Shown here: positions 8,839-17,811 of the stretch, piece by piece | Numbering within the stretch: the first letter of the stretch is position 1 | How the letters are laid out: each line of letters starts with the position of its first letter | Assembly (NCBI GenBank): GCA_905372865.1 | Contig: CAJPQT010000004.1 | Location: forward strand, 37,434-101,433 | Direction of reading: 5' to 3' | Source: an uncultured Centipeda sp. | Lineage (GTDB): Bacteria > Bacillota > Negativicutes > Selenomonadales > Selenomonadaceae | DNA: 64,000 nt | The notes under the pieces: generated by a model | Databases searched by the model: none | Seen by the model: the letters and a program-made list of their open reading frames with translations, nothing else | Told to the model about the DNA's origin: nothing | Made by a program: the position numbers and the translations under genes

Positions 8839-9690
8839 ATGGACGTTATCGCACTTGTCGGGCCGAGTGGGACCGGCAAAAGCCACCGCGCCCTATGGGT
8901 TGCTCAGAAAAATGGAGCAGATGCCATCATTGACGACGGCATACTGATCAAAGATGGGAAGGTGATTGGCGGACACTCGGCGAAAAAGGAAAAGAATCGC
9001 ATCATGGCGGTGCGCCGTGCGATCTTCGTTCTGCCGGGGCATGCCTCCGAGGTGCGGCATGCGATTGCCGCATCCCAGCCGCGCCGCATCCTCCTCCTCG
9101 GCACCTCCGAAAACATGGTGCAGAAAATTGCCAAGGCCCTTAAGATCGGCCCCGTCAGCAAGATCATTCGCATCGAAGACATCGCATCCAAGAAGGATAT
9201 GGAGATTGCACAATACCATCGACTGCGACGCGGAGAGCACATCATTCCCGTGCCGACAATCGAACTCAAGCCGCATTTCTCCGGCTATCTCATCGACCCC
9301 ATCAAGAGTTTTTTCAAGACATCCTCTTCGAAACGGCGGCGCCTCGGCGAACGCTCCATCGTACGGCCCGTATTCAGCTACTACGGCAAACTCGTCATTG
9401 ATGACTCCGTCATCAAGAGCATTGTACACATCGTCGCGGAAAAATTGCAGGAGGTTTATCGTGTCGGGTCGACCCATGTGAAACACCTCTTTAACGGGGA
9501 TGATGATCTCGGAATCATGGTCTCCATTGAGATTGTGTTTGCATACGGGCATACGATCGCGGAGGCGATGGAGCGCCTGAGGAAGGAAGTGCAGGCAGAG
9601 ATTGAGCGGATGACGGGGATGGTGGTGCACGAGATCAATATTCTCGTCAAGAGCCTGCACGTCGACCGAGCACGTGCTGCACATGCATAA
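8839..9690 (+). CDS. P-loop NTPase fused to an Asp23/alkaline-shock domain
   Basis: A 283-residue protein. It begins with a Walker A motif, VGPSGTGKSHRALWVA, and a short nucleotide-binding-like region (about residues 1-120). After a basic linker (SSSKRRRLGERS) comes a region of about 110 residues (VIDDSVIKSIVHIVAEK ... INILVKSLHV) that resembles the Asp23/Gls24 family. No obvious Walker B is seen. Asp23 proteins are envelope-stress-associated membrane-binding proteins in Firmicutes. It is the last gene before the flagellar operon. Function unknown. Confidence 0.8.
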   Translation: MDVIALVGPSGTGKSHRALWVAQKNGADAIIDDGILIKDGKVIGGHSAKKEKNRIMAVRRAIFVLPGHASEVRHAIAASQPRRILLLGTSENMVQKIAKALKIGPVSKIIRIEDIASKKDMEIAQYHRLRRGEHIIPVPTIELKPHFSGYLIDPIKSFFKTSSSKRRRLGERSIVRPVFSYYGKLVIDDSVIKSIVHIVAEKLQEVYRVGSTHVKHLFNGDDDLGIMVSIEIVFAYGHTIAEAMERLRKEVQAEIERMTGMVVHEINILVKSLHVDRARAAHA

Positions 9691-9736
9691 TTTACATCTG
9701 CCAAAACTTATTTACATATGTCATTAAAATCTATTC

Positions 9737-9765
9737 TTCATTTTTTTAGGAAAAAATGCTAGAAT
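9737..9765 (+). promoter_or_regulatory. Candidate promoter of the flagellar operon
   Basis: The 210-bp gap before flgB is AT-rich. It holds an extended -10 (TGC then TAGAAT at 9760-9765) with a weak -35 (TTCATT 9737-9742) at 17-bp spacing. I found no clear flagellar sigma-28 sequence. The leader of about 130 bases contains only an imperfect hairpin near 9840-9870. Confidence 0.45.
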
Positions 9766-9900
9766 GAAAAGGATTTTTTTTAGGGATGTAGAACTAATTA
9801 TATATCTGTTTTGTGTGCCATTTTTTCATGTACACATAAGGAAGCCCTCCCATCATGGTGAGAGCCTCCTAACAACACGGGGAAAGGAATGTGACGTTTC

Positions 9901-10323
9901 ATGCTTGAGCAGCTGGTAAACACTCCGACGATTGACATTGGCAGCCGGGCGCTCTCGGCGGCATCCCTTCGGCATGAGGTGCTCAGCAATAACATTGCCA
10001 ACGTGAACACACCGAATTTCAAGCGCAGTCATGTGCGTTTTGAAGACTTGCTGAAACAGGAACTGGGCCTCAACGACGATCCTCTGATGAAGGTTGTGCG
10101 TACGCATGACCGGCATTTTCCCATCCCTTTTAGCGGGAAGGCACGCGGTGTGATCGAGCAGGAGGCGACGACGAATATGCGCCTGGACGGGAACAATGTC
10201 GATATTGACATTGAGATGGCTGAGGTTGCAAAGAATCAGCTTTACTACAGTGCGCTTGCAAATGCGCTCGGCGGGCACATCAGCAAGCTGAAGAGCGTCA
10301 TTAACAGCGGTCAGAGCGGCTGA
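9901..10323 (+). CDS. flgB: Flagellar basal-body rod protein FlgB
   Basis: Proximal rod protein. The family signature NNIANVNTPNFKRSHVRFED lies at about residues 30-50, and the C-terminal helix ends in ISKLKSVI. At 140 residues it is normal length. It is exported by the flagellar type III apparatus without a signal peptide. It is the first gene of the cluster flgB-flgC-fliE-fliF-fliG-fliH-fliI-fliJ. An AAAGGA Shine-Dalgarno precedes the ATG. Confidence 0.97.
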   Translation: MLEQLVNTPTIDIGSRALSAASLRHEVLSNNIANVNTPNFKRSHVRFEDLLKQELGLNDDPLMKVVRTHDRHFPIPFSGKARGVIEQEATTNMRLDGNNVDIDIEMAEVAKNQLYYSALANALGGHISKLKSVINSGQSG

Positions 10324-10340
10324 TTTAAGGAGGGCACGAT

Positions 10341-10796
10341 ATGGGAATGTTTTTGGGAATTGATGCAGCGGCTTCCGGACTTACGGCGGAACGTCTGCGC
10401 ATGGACGTGATCTCCAACAATATTGCAAATGCCAACACGACGCGTACGCAGGGCGGAGGTGCCTACCATCGCCGCTACGTGGTCTTTCAGCCGCGCGAAA
10501 AGGGGAACGGCATCGGCTTTGAGGCGTTCCTTGCACGGGCCTCGGACCGCATGCGCCCCGGTGACGGCGTTCGCGCCACCTCCATTCAGGAGGACCGCAC
10601 GCAGGGGCCGCTCGTCTACGAGCCGGGGCATCCGGATGCAAATGCGGACGGCTACGTGGAGCGCCCAAATGTCAATATTGTCGCGGAGATGGTGGATATG
10701 ATTTCGGCATCCCGCGCTTATGAAGCAAACACAACGACGATCAACGCAGCAAAATCTATGGTGACAGCTGCGCTCCGCATCGGCGGAAACAGCTGA
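10341..10796 (+). CDS. flgC: Flagellar basal-body rod protein FlgC
   Basis: Proximal rod protein of 151 residues. The N-terminal rod motif reads SNNIANANTTRTQGGGAYHR and the C-terminal motif is VNIVAEMVDMISASRAYEAN, both diagnostic. It follows flgB by 17 bases with a TAAGGAGG Shine-Dalgarno. Confidence 0.97.
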   Translation: MGMFLGIDAAASGLTAERLRMDVISNNIANANTTRTQGGGAYHRRYVVFQPREKGNGIGFEAFLARASDRMRPGDGVRATSIQEDRTQGPLVYEPGHPDANADGYVERPNVNIVAEMVDMISASRAYEANTTTINAAKSMVTAALRIGGNS

Positions 10797-10824
10797 TTCT
10801 GGTGCACATTTTTAAGGGAGATCA

Positions 10825-11133
10825 ATGTATATGGAAGTACAAGCACTGCAAATGACCCCCGTGACGATGCGCGCAACCAGTCATCTGGGCGAGACCATCG
10901 CAAAGGAGCCCCCAAAGAGTTTCGGCACCTATCTGAAGGATGCACTCTCCGAGGTGAATCAGCTTCAGCTTGCATCAGATCATCAGAACAAACTGCTTGC
11001 AGCGGGCGAGATCTCGGATGTCTCTCAGGTTGTCGTGGCTGGGCAGAAGGCAGAAATTGCACTGCAGCTGACTCTGCAGCTGCGCAATCGTGCCATGTCT
11101 GCCTATCAGGAAATCATGCGGATGCAGGTGTAA
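10825..11133 (+). CDS. fliE: Flagellar hook-basal body complex protein FliE
   Basis: A 102-residue protein that joins the MS ring to the rod. Recognised by its size, its place between flgC and fliF, and the C-terminal helix VVVAGQKAEIALQLTLQLRN ending in EIMRMQV. ATG 10825 (spaced four bases from GGGAG) is preferred; ATG 10831 would remove two residues. Confidence 0.93.
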   Translation: MYMEVQALQMTPVTMRATSHLGETIAKEPPKSFGTYLKDALSEVNQLQLASDHQNKLLAAGEISDVSQVVVAGQKAEIALQLTLQLRNRAMSAYQEIMRMQV

Positions 11134-11203
11134 GAACTGCCTGCCGTATCGCACGCTCTGTCGGAGCGCTGCATAACCGTGATGACTTGAAGGGAAAGAG
11201 ATT

Positions 11204-12784
11204 ATGGGAGAGTGGAAAGAGCGCGGCCTTGCCCTGTGGGAACGCTTTGACAAGCGCCAGCGCTACATCATGCTCGGTTCGGCACTCGCGATTCTCGTCC
11301 TCATCTTTGGTCTTAGTTTCTGGTATGGCAGCAAGCCGGATATGGTGCCGCTGTTCACGGACATGGAGACCAAGGACGCGGGCGAGGTTGCCAATCAGCT
11401 GCGTGAATCGAAGATTGCCTACGAGGTACAGGAGAACAAGTCGGGCACAACGATCCTCGTACCGACCGCAAATGTTCATGAGGCGCGCCTCAACCTTGCA
11501 ACGCAGGGACTGCCGCGTGGGAACAAGGGGTTTGAGATCTTCGATGACAGCAAACTGGGTGTCACCGAGTTCCAGAACCGCGTCAACTATCTGCAGGCCC
11601 TGCAGGGCGAGCTGACGCGTACGATCGAGCAGCTGGAGGCGGTCGATAAGGCACGCGTCCATATTGTACTGCCCGAGGACAGCCTTTATAAGAAAGAGGA
11701 GAAGCCTGCAACGGCTTCCATTATGCTGCGTCTGAATCCCCATGCGGAGCTGACGAAGAAAGAGATCAAGGGCATTGTCAATCTGGCGGCACACAGCGTC
11801 AAGAGCCTGACACCCGAAAATATCACGATCGTCGACGATACGGGCAAGATTCTGAACGATCCCGACGATCAGGACGAGAATTCCCTCGGTGTTAAGACCC
11901 TTACGCAGCTCGATATGACGCGCAAGGTGCAGGACAACATCGAGAAGAAGGTGCAGTCCCTGCTCGATCAGACGCTCGGCGAGGGACGCGCGTTTGCACG
12001 CGTCAGCGTAGAGCTTGACTTCGATGACCGTCTGACCGATCGTCAGACCTTCACACCGGTGGTCGACGACTCGGGTATCATCCGCAGTCAGCAGGACATC
12101 TCCGAGAGCTATGTCGGCAGCTCCACGAACCCTGGCGGCCCTGCAGGTGTGCAGAGCAATGTGCCGGGCTACGTCGAGCAGGAGGCGAATGCCAACGCCG
12201 AGTATGAGAAAAAGGAATCCACAAAGAATTACGAGATCAATGAGGAGCGTCAGCACGTCATTGCATCTCCGGGCTCAATCCGCCGTCTGACGGTTGCTGT
12301 CCTTGTCAACGATGATGTGACACAGCCGCAGCAGGAGAGTATCCTGCGTACGGTGAGCAGCGCAGCGGGCATCAACCCGCAGCGCGGCGATACGATCTCC
12401 GTTGAGCCGTTGCCGTTCAGCACGGAGGCGGCAGAGCGTCGCGCGGCCGAGGCACAGGCGGAGAAGGATCGGCAGGACCGCATCTTCTACACGCAGGTCG
12501 GGCTGGCACTGCTTATCATTGCACTCATTGTCGGCGGCATTCTCATGTATCGCCGCAAGAAGCGTCTCGAGCGCGAAGCGGCCGAAGAGGCACGCCGTCT
12601 CGAAGAGGAGCGCATTGCAGAGGAGCGCGCCGCGGCAATTGCGGCGGGAGAGGTCGAGGAAGAAGACCTCTCCGAGGAGGAGCAGCAGCAGATGAATCAG
12701 AAACTCGCGCTGCTCGCGCTCATCGACAGCAAGCCGGAAGAGGTCGCACTCCTTGTTAAGACGTGGCTTACGGAGGAGGAGTAA
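11204..12784 (+). CDS. fliF: Flagellar MS-ring protein FliF
   Basis: A 526-residue inner-membrane ring protein. It has transmembrane helices near residues 25-45 and 430-448 (QVGLALLIIALIVGGILMY), periplasmic ring-building motifs (EARLNLATQGLPRGNKGFEI; RVHIVLPEDSLY) and an acidic C-terminal tail that would bind FliG. Length is typical. A gap of 70 bp separates it from fliE. Confidence 0.97.
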   Translation: MGEWKERGLALWERFDKRQRYIMLGSALAILVLIFGLSFWYGSKPDMVPLFTDMETKDAGEVANQLRESKIAYEVQENKSGTTILVPTANVHEARLNLATQGLPRGNKGFEIFDDSKLGVTEFQNRVNYLQALQGELTRTIEQLEAVDKARVHIVLPEDSLYKKEEKPATASIMLRLNPHAELTKKEIKGIVNLAAHSVKSLTPENITIVDDTGKILNDPDDQDENSLGVKTLTQLDMTRKVQDNIEKKVQSLLDQTLGEGRAFARVSVELDFDDRLTDRQTFTPVVDDSGIIRSQQDISESYVGSSTNPGGPAGVQSNVPGYVEQEANANAEYEKKESTKNYEINEERQHVIASPGSIRRLTVAVLVNDDVTQPQQESILRTVSSAAGINPQRGDTISVEPLPFSTEAAERRAAEAQAEKDRQDRIFYTQVGLALLIIALIVGGILMYRRKKRLEREAAEEARRLEEERIAEERAAAIAAGEVEEEDLSEEEQQQMNQKLALLALIDSKPEEVALLVKTWLTEEE

Positions 12785-12786
12785 CT

Positions 12787-13806
12787 ATGCCGGATATGTA
12801 TTCCAGCAGCGATCTGACCAACCAGCAGAAAGCGGCCATCCTCTTCATCGCCATCGGTCCCGAGTACTCGGCAAAGCTGTTTCAGCACATGGATGACGAT
12901 GAGATCGAGCATCTGACGCTCGAGATCGCAAATCAAAAGCAGGTTTCGGCTGCACTCAAGGCGGAGGTCATCGCCGAGTTCTACTCCATGTGCATGGCAC
13001 AGGACTACATCTCCTCGGGCGGTCTGCAGTATGCGCAGAACGTACTGGAGAAGGCACTCGGCCCCGACAAAGCGCTCGAGATCATCAATCGTCTCACGAC
13101 AAGTCTGCAGGTACGTCCCTTCGACTTCCTGCGCAAGACGGATCCCGCGCAGCTGCTCAACTTCATTCAGAACGAGCATCCGCAGACCATCGCGCTTATC
13201 ATGGCATATCTCGAACCGGATCAGGCGGCCATCGTCCTCGGTTCGCTGCCGCCGGAGGCGCAGGTCGAGGTCACAAAGCGCGTTGCCATGATGGACCGCA
13301 CGTCGCCGGACTTCATTCGTGAAGTCGAGCGCGTGCTCGAGAGAAAGCTGTCGTCGATGGTGACGCAGGACTTTACAACGGCGGGCGGCATCAAGGCGAT
13401 TGTCGAGGTGCTCAACCGCGTCGACCGCACAACGGAAAAGGCGATTGTCGAGACCCTCGAGGTCGACAACCCGGAGCTTGCCGAAGAGATCAAGAAGCTC
13501 ATGTTCGTCTTCGAGGACATTGTCCAGATCGACGACCGCTCTCTGCAGCTCGTGCTGCGCCAAGTGGAGACAAAGGATCTCTCCCTCGCACTCAAGGCAA
13601 CGCCGCAGGAAGTCGCCGAAAAGGTATTCAAGAACATGTCGACGCGTGCCGCCGATATGCTGCGTGAAGAGATCGAGTTCATGGGCCCGGTCAAGATCCG
13701 CGATGTGGAAGAGGCGCAGCAGAAGGTTGTCGGTGTCATCCGCGTGCTCGAGGACAAGGGCGAGATTGTGATTTCGCGTGGCAAGGGAGACGAGATGATT
13801 GTCTAG
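12787..13806 (+). CDS. fliG: Flagellar motor switch protein FliG
   Basis: Switch-complex protein linking FliF to the C ring and carrying torque. The three armadillo-like domains are present, with the EHPQTIALIMAYLEPDQAA motif in the middle domain and the charged torque helix DDRSLQLVLRQVETKDLSLA in the C-terminal domain. The start ATG 12787 follows GGAGGAGG, which overlaps the end of fliF. It has 339 residues, normal for the family. Confidence 0.97.
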   Translation: MPDMYSSSDLTNQQKAAILFIAIGPEYSAKLFQHMDDDEIEHLTLEIANQKQVSAALKAEVIAEFYSMCMAQDYISSGGLQYAQNVLEKALGPDKALEIINRLTTSLQVRPFDFLRKTDPAQLLNFIQNEHPQTIALIMAYLEPDQAAIVLGSLPPEAQVEVTKRVAMMDRTSPDFIREVERVLERKLSSMVTQDFTTAGGIKAIVEVLNRVDRTTEKAIVETLEVDNPELAEEIKKLMFVFEDIVQIDDRSLQLVLRQVETKDLSLALKATPQEVAEKVFKNMSTRAADMLREEIEFMGPVKIRDVEEAQQKVVGVIRVLEDKGEIVISRGKGDEMIV

Positions 13807-14590
13807 AGTTATCAAGGCAGCCGTCTGGGAAGAAAATCCCCACCTCATCGACGCGCCGCCCCCACCGCCGCCTCCGCGTGAGGAGGGGGAGGAGGAAGGG
13901 CTGAGCGAAGAGGCCGTTCAGAACCTGCTCGCACGCATCGCTGAGCGTGAGCAGGCGATGGATGAGCGCGTCAGAGAGGCGGAGATCCATGTTGCAGTCC
14001 TTCGCGGGGAAGCCGAGGAGGAACGCGACCGGCTTCTCAGTGAGGCGAAGACACAGATTGAACAGGACCGCGAAGAGGCACGCGCCCAAGGGCATGAGGA
14101 AGGCTTTGCTGCGGGCAGGGAGGCTGGAGAAGCCGCCGTGCGCGAGGAGATGGCGGAGCTGATTCGCCGGACGAATGAAAAAGCAGAGAAGACCCTGCGC
14201 GATGCGCACGATGCGATGCGTGACTATCTCATTCATGCCGAGCAGGATATCGTTGCGATCGCCATGACGGCGGTGGAGCGTGTGCTGCCGCAGCACTTCA
14301 TCGACGTGCCGCAGATGGTGCTGCCCGTTGTACGCGATGCCATCCTGCGTGTCAAAGATCAGAAGGAGATCGTCGTCCACGTACCGCCGGACAGCTACGA
14401 CTTTGTGCTGATGGCACGCGATGAACTGCGCAGCATCTTGACGGCAGGAGATACGAATCTTACGATCACCTCCGATGAGGGGTTGAAGCCCGGCGACTGC
14501 CTCGTGGAGACCCCGAACGGAAGTGTGGATGCACGTCTTCAGACGCAGATCGAACAGATGAAAAAGGCTGTGCGGGAAGTAATGCTATGA
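13799..14590 (+). CDS. fliH: Flagellar assembly protein FliH
   Basis: Regulator and stator of the FliI export ATPase. The 263 residues consist of a proline-rich N-terminal stretch (seven consecutive prolines), a long Glu/Arg-rich coiled coil and a V-type ATPase subunit E-like C-terminal domain (DIVAIAMTAVERVLPQHF). It starts at TTG 13799, overlapping the end of fliG by eight bases, with an AAGGGA Shine-Dalgarno. The protein then begins (M)SRVIKAAVW, a usual FliH start. It ends in an ATGA overlap with fliI. Confidence 0.92.
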   Translation: MSRVIKAAVWEENPHLIDAPPPPPPPREEGEEEGLSEEAVQNLLARIAEREQAMDERVREAEIHVAVLRGEAEEERDRLLSEAKTQIEQDREEARAQGHEEGFAAGREAGEAAVREEMAELIRRTNEKAEKTLRDAHDAMRDYLIHAEQDIVAIAMTAVERVLPQHFIDVPQMVLPVVRDAILRVKDQKEIVVHVPPDSYDFVLMARDELRSILTAGDTNLTITSDEGLKPGDCLVETPNGSVDARLQTQIEQMKKAVREVML

Positions 14591-15990
14591 ATATGAGTGA
14601 AACGGGGGGAAATCCCCCATTTTCCATAGATATCCATAAATTTCAGGATGCCCTGCGCACATCCTCTCCGATGAAGCTGACGGGCAAGGTGACGCAGATC
14701 ATCGGGCTTGTCATCGAGTCTCAAGGGCCGACGGTTACGGTTGGTGAGCTCTGCTATGTGAGTTCGCATTTCGCAGGGATGCCGCCGATTCCGGCGGAGG
14801 TGGTGGGCTTCCGCGAAGGAAGCGTGCTCCTCATGCCTGTCGGTGAGATGCAGGGCATCGGTCCCGGCTGCGAGGTGATCGCGACGGGGCGGCGACTGCG
14901 CGTAAAGGTGGGGCCCGAACTGCTTGGCCGCGTTCTCGACGGGCTCGGCAACCCGATCGACGGCAAGGGGCCGATTCTTGCAAAGGACGAGTATCCGCTG
15001 CAGGCACCGCCTCCTCCGCCGCTCACGCGCCCGCGCATCCATGACAACCTCTATGTCGGCGTTCGCGCCATCGACGGGCTGATCACGCTCGGCGACGGCC
15101 AGCGCATCGGCATCATGGCGGGGTCCGGTGTCGGCAAGTCGACACTCCTCTCCATGGTGGCGCGCAACACCGAGGCGGACATCAGCGTGATCACGCTCGT
15201 AGGGGAGCGTGGCCGCGAGGTGCGCGACTTTATCGAGCGCGACCTCGGTGAGGAGGGGCTCAAGCGCTCCGTGGTGGTTGTTGCGACCTCGGATCAGCCC
15301 GCGCTTGTCCGTATTAAGGGCGCGATGACGGGCACGGCGATTGCCGAGTATTTCCGTGATCAGGGACACAAGGTCGTCCTCATGATGGACTCCGTCACGC
15401 GCTTTGCGATGGCACAGCGTGAGGTCGGTCTTACCATCGGTGAGCCGCCCGCAACACGCGGCTATACGCCGTCCGTCTTTGCCATGCTGCCGCGGCTTCT
15501 TGAGCGCGCAGGAACGAGCGAAAAGGGGTCGATCACGGGCATCTACACCGTTCTTGTGGATGGTGATGATATGAATGAGCCGATTGCGGATGCCGTGCGC
15601 TCCATTCTCGACGGTCATATCGTACTTTCGCGGCGGATTGCGGCACAGAACCACTTTCCCGCGATCGACGTGCTTGGCAGCGTCAGCCGTGTCATGTACG
15701 AGGTCGTGGACAAAAGCCACCTCGAAGCGGCGCAGGAGATGCGCCAGCTGATGGCGGTCTATGCGGAAGCCGAGGATCTCATCCACATCGGGGCGTATGT
15801 CAAGGGGTCAAGCCCGAAGATTGATGCCGCGATTCAAAAGATCGAAGGGATCAATGAATTCCTCCGGCAGGACATTTACGAAGTGACCTCGTATGAGGAG
15901 ACCGAGAAGCGCCTGCTCTCCGCTGTCGGCAAGACGGCAGAGCCCGCTGCGCCGCCTGTTGAACAGGCAGCTGCTGAGGCAGCATCATGA
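14587..15990 (+). CDS. fliI: Flagellum-specific ATPase FliI
   Basis: Export-apparatus ATPase related to F1-beta. The Walker A is MAGSGVGKSTLLSM and the Walker B is KVVLMMDSVTRFAMAQREVG. The family motif GEPPATRGYTPSVFAMLPRL is intact. It is 467 residues long including an extra N-terminal stretch of about 25 residues. The ATGA overlap with fliH suggests translational coupling; the next gene fliJ also starts inside its stop codon. Confidence 0.97.
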   Translation: MNMSETGGNPPFSIDIHKFQDALRTSSPMKLTGKVTQIIGLVIESQGPTVTVGELCYVSSHFAGMPPIPAEVVGFREGSVLLMPVGEMQGIGPGCEVIATGRRLRVKVGPELLGRVLDGLGNPIDGKGPILAKDEYPLQAPPPPPLTRPRIHDNLYVGVRAIDGLITLGDGQRIGIMAGSGVGKSTLLSMVARNTEADISVITLVGERGREVRDFIERDLGEEGLKRSVVVVATSDQPALVRIKGAMTGTAIAEYFRDQGHKVVLMMDSVTRFAMAQREVGLTIGEPPATRGYTPSVFAMLPRLLERAGTSEKGSITGIYTVLVDGDDMNEPIADAVRSILDGHIVLSRRIAAQNHFPAIDVLGSVSRVMYEVVDKSHLEAAQEMRQLMAVYAEAEDLIHIGAYVKGSSPKIDAAIQKIEGINEFLRQDIYEVTSYEETEKRLLSAVGKTAEPAAPPVEQAAAEAAS

Positions 15991-16454
15991 AAAAATTCAA
16001 ATTTCAGCTTGAGACCCTGCTCAAGGTGACGCGCATGAAAAAGGAGGAGGCGGAGGTTGCCTTTGCCGAAGCGGTGCGCCGCCTTGAAGAGGCGCGTACG
16101 TATCAACGTCAGCTGCTTGAGGAAATGCACAGGGGGCAGCTGGACTACGAGAATCTCTCGAAAGAGGGCACACGCATCAAGATCGGGACGCTGATGAGCT
16201 TCAATCAGTTCTTTGGCTGGAAGCGTCAGCAGATCGAGGATCAGCAGCAGGTGATCCTCGTGGCGAATGCCGAGCGGCAGAAGCGCCTTAAGGTGCTGAT
16301 GGAGCAGATGAGTGCCCTGAAGAGTATTGAAAAACTAAGGGAGAAACGCCTTGCGGAATACAAGGCGGAGGTCCTGCAGGAGGAGCAGAAGATGCTCGAC
16401 GAGATTGGCCTGCAGCTGACCATGCGAAATAGGGAATTGGAGGAAGCGGTATGA
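15987..16454 (+). CDS. fliJ: Flagellar export chaperone FliJ
   Basis: A 155-residue, almost entirely coiled-coil protein (MKKFKFQLETLLKVTRMKKE), the expected form of FliJ, which couples FliI to the export gate. ATGA overlap with fliI; its own stop overlaps the next start. Confidence 0.92.
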   Translation: MKKFKFQLETLLKVTRMKKEEAEVAFAEAVRRLEEARTYQRQLLEEMHRGQLDYENLSKEGTRIKIGTLMSFNQFFGWKRQQIEDQQQVILVANAERQKRLKVLMEQMSALKSIEKLREKRLAEYKAEVLQEEQKMLDEIGLQLTMRNRELEEAV

Positions 16455-17050
16455 TGGATCTTTCAGGCGTCAAGCAGATACAGGCGCGCATCGCGGAGAT
16501 CGAGGGACAGTTCTCTCTTCAGAATCAGCAGCTGCCAGGCATGGATTTTGCTTCGAAGCTGCAGCAGGAGATTGACAAGAATGTCACGTCCGCAGCCTCC
16601 AAGGCACATGCAGCACAGCGCGTGCGGGAGACATCTGCTGCCGAGCATACGACAGCAGCGGCACAGGAGCGTTTCGCAAATCCGGAGCTGGCACGTGTGA
16701 TTCACTCCGCAGCTCAGAAATATGCGGTAGATCCCAAGCTTGTCTCCGCAGTCGCAGAGGTGGAGTCCGGCGGAGACCAGAATGCCGTCTCGCCTGCGGG
16801 TGCCGTCGGCGTGATGCAGCTGATGCCGGATACGGCCGCAGGGCTTGGCATCAATCCCTATGATATGAAGAGCAATGTCGAGGGCGGTGCAAAGTATCTG
16901 CGTGAGATGTTGGATACGTTTGACGGCGATGTGAAGAAAGCCGTTGCCGCTTACAATGCCGGGCCGAATGCAGTCAAAGCGTATGGCGGGGTTCCGCCCT
17001 ATGCGGAGACGCAGAACTACGTGACGAGCGTGCTCGACATTTACCGCTGA
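16451..17050 (+). CDS. Lytic transglycosylase, SLT domain, in the flagellar operon
   Basis: A 199-residue protein. About 65 Gln/Ala-rich residues precede a C-terminal SLT domain with the catalytic Glu in AVAEVESGGDQNAV and the motifs GAVGVMQLMPDTAAGLG and VAAYNAGPNAV. It would cut peptidoglycan to let the rod pass. No classical signal peptide is seen, so it may leave through the flagellar export path, as FlgJ does. The start overlaps fliJ by four bases. Confidence 0.9.
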   Translation: MMDLSGVKQIQARIAEIEGQFSLQNQQLPGMDFASKLQQEIDKNVTSAASKAHAAQRVRETSAAEHTTAAAQERFANPELARVIHSAAQKYAVDPKLVSAVAEVESGGDQNAVSPAGAVGVMQLMPDTAAGLGINPYDMKSNVEGGAKYLREMLDTFDGDVKKAVAAYNAGPNAVKAYGGVPPYAETQNYVTSVLDIYR

Positions 17051-17102
17051 GCATACGGCGGTCGAATGATTACTGGGGAAGAAAAAGAGGGAAGGGAATT
17101 CC

Positions 17103-17711
17103 ATGCGGAAGAAATTGAAGATCCTATTCATACTGATCTTGCTCCTCGTACTGATCGCGGGAGGTTTTGCGCTTGGCGTCTATCTTCGCCTCTTTGATAC
17201 ACAGTCGCTCAATGAGGAGTATGGACTGCACGAACTCCCCGTCATCGGCGAGTATTTTGTACCGCCTCCGGCGGGAGAGGAACACGCCTCCTCGTCCACT
17301 ACGAACGCAACTGCATCCACGGGAGCGGCTGCATCTGCCGCTGCGCCAAAGAAGGCTCCTGAGACGGTGAAGATCACGAAAGAGGAGATCGAGAAGCAGC
17401 AAAAGGAGCGCGAAACGGCGGAGAAGAAGCGCGTTACAAAGCTCGCGCGCCTCTACAATGATATGAAGCCGGCGGATGCGGCGAAGGTCATGGAGACACT
17501 CGATATCGACCTCTGCATTGCAATCCTCCAGCGCATGGATGAGAGCAATGCCGCGAAAGTCATGACTGCGTTTGAACCGGGCCGTGCAGCCGAGATCACG
17601 CAGATCATCTATGAGGGTGTGCCGCGCCGTGCGGCAAAGGCCCGCAGTGCAGCGGCAAATGCGCCGGCTCCGGGGACAGAGCCGGCAGAGAACACGGAAC
17701 CACAGCAATAG
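17103..17711 (+). CDS. MotE-like flagellar protein (MgtE-N-type domain)
   Basis: A 202-residue protein with an N-terminal transmembrane helix (about residues 5-28), a Ser/Thr/Ala-rich linker, a short coiled coil (residues 90-115) and a C-terminal MgtE-N-like helical domain (ARLYNDMKPADAAKVMETLD ... QRMDESNAAKVMTAFEPGRA). This is the layout of MotE, which chaperones or stabilises the flagellar stator. The Pro/Ala/Glu-rich tail varies. It lies where Bacillus has ylxF. Confidence 0.85.
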   Translation: MRKKLKILFILILLLVLIAGGFALGVYLRLFDTQSLNEEYGLHELPVIGEYFVPPPAGEEHASSSTTNATASTGAAASAAAPKKAPETVKITKEEIEKQQKERETAEKKRVTKLARLYNDMKPADAAKVMETLDIDLCIAILQRMDESNAAKVMTAFEPGRAAEITQIIYEGVPRRAAKARSAAANAPAPGTEPAENTEPQQ

Positions 17712-17811
17712 GGAATTGGGAACCGGCATATCGGATGGAGAGAGCCTGCGGAGCTGCTGAAAAGCATCCTTCGCAGGTTTTTATCCGTTCATCCTATGGG
17801 GAGGGTAGATT

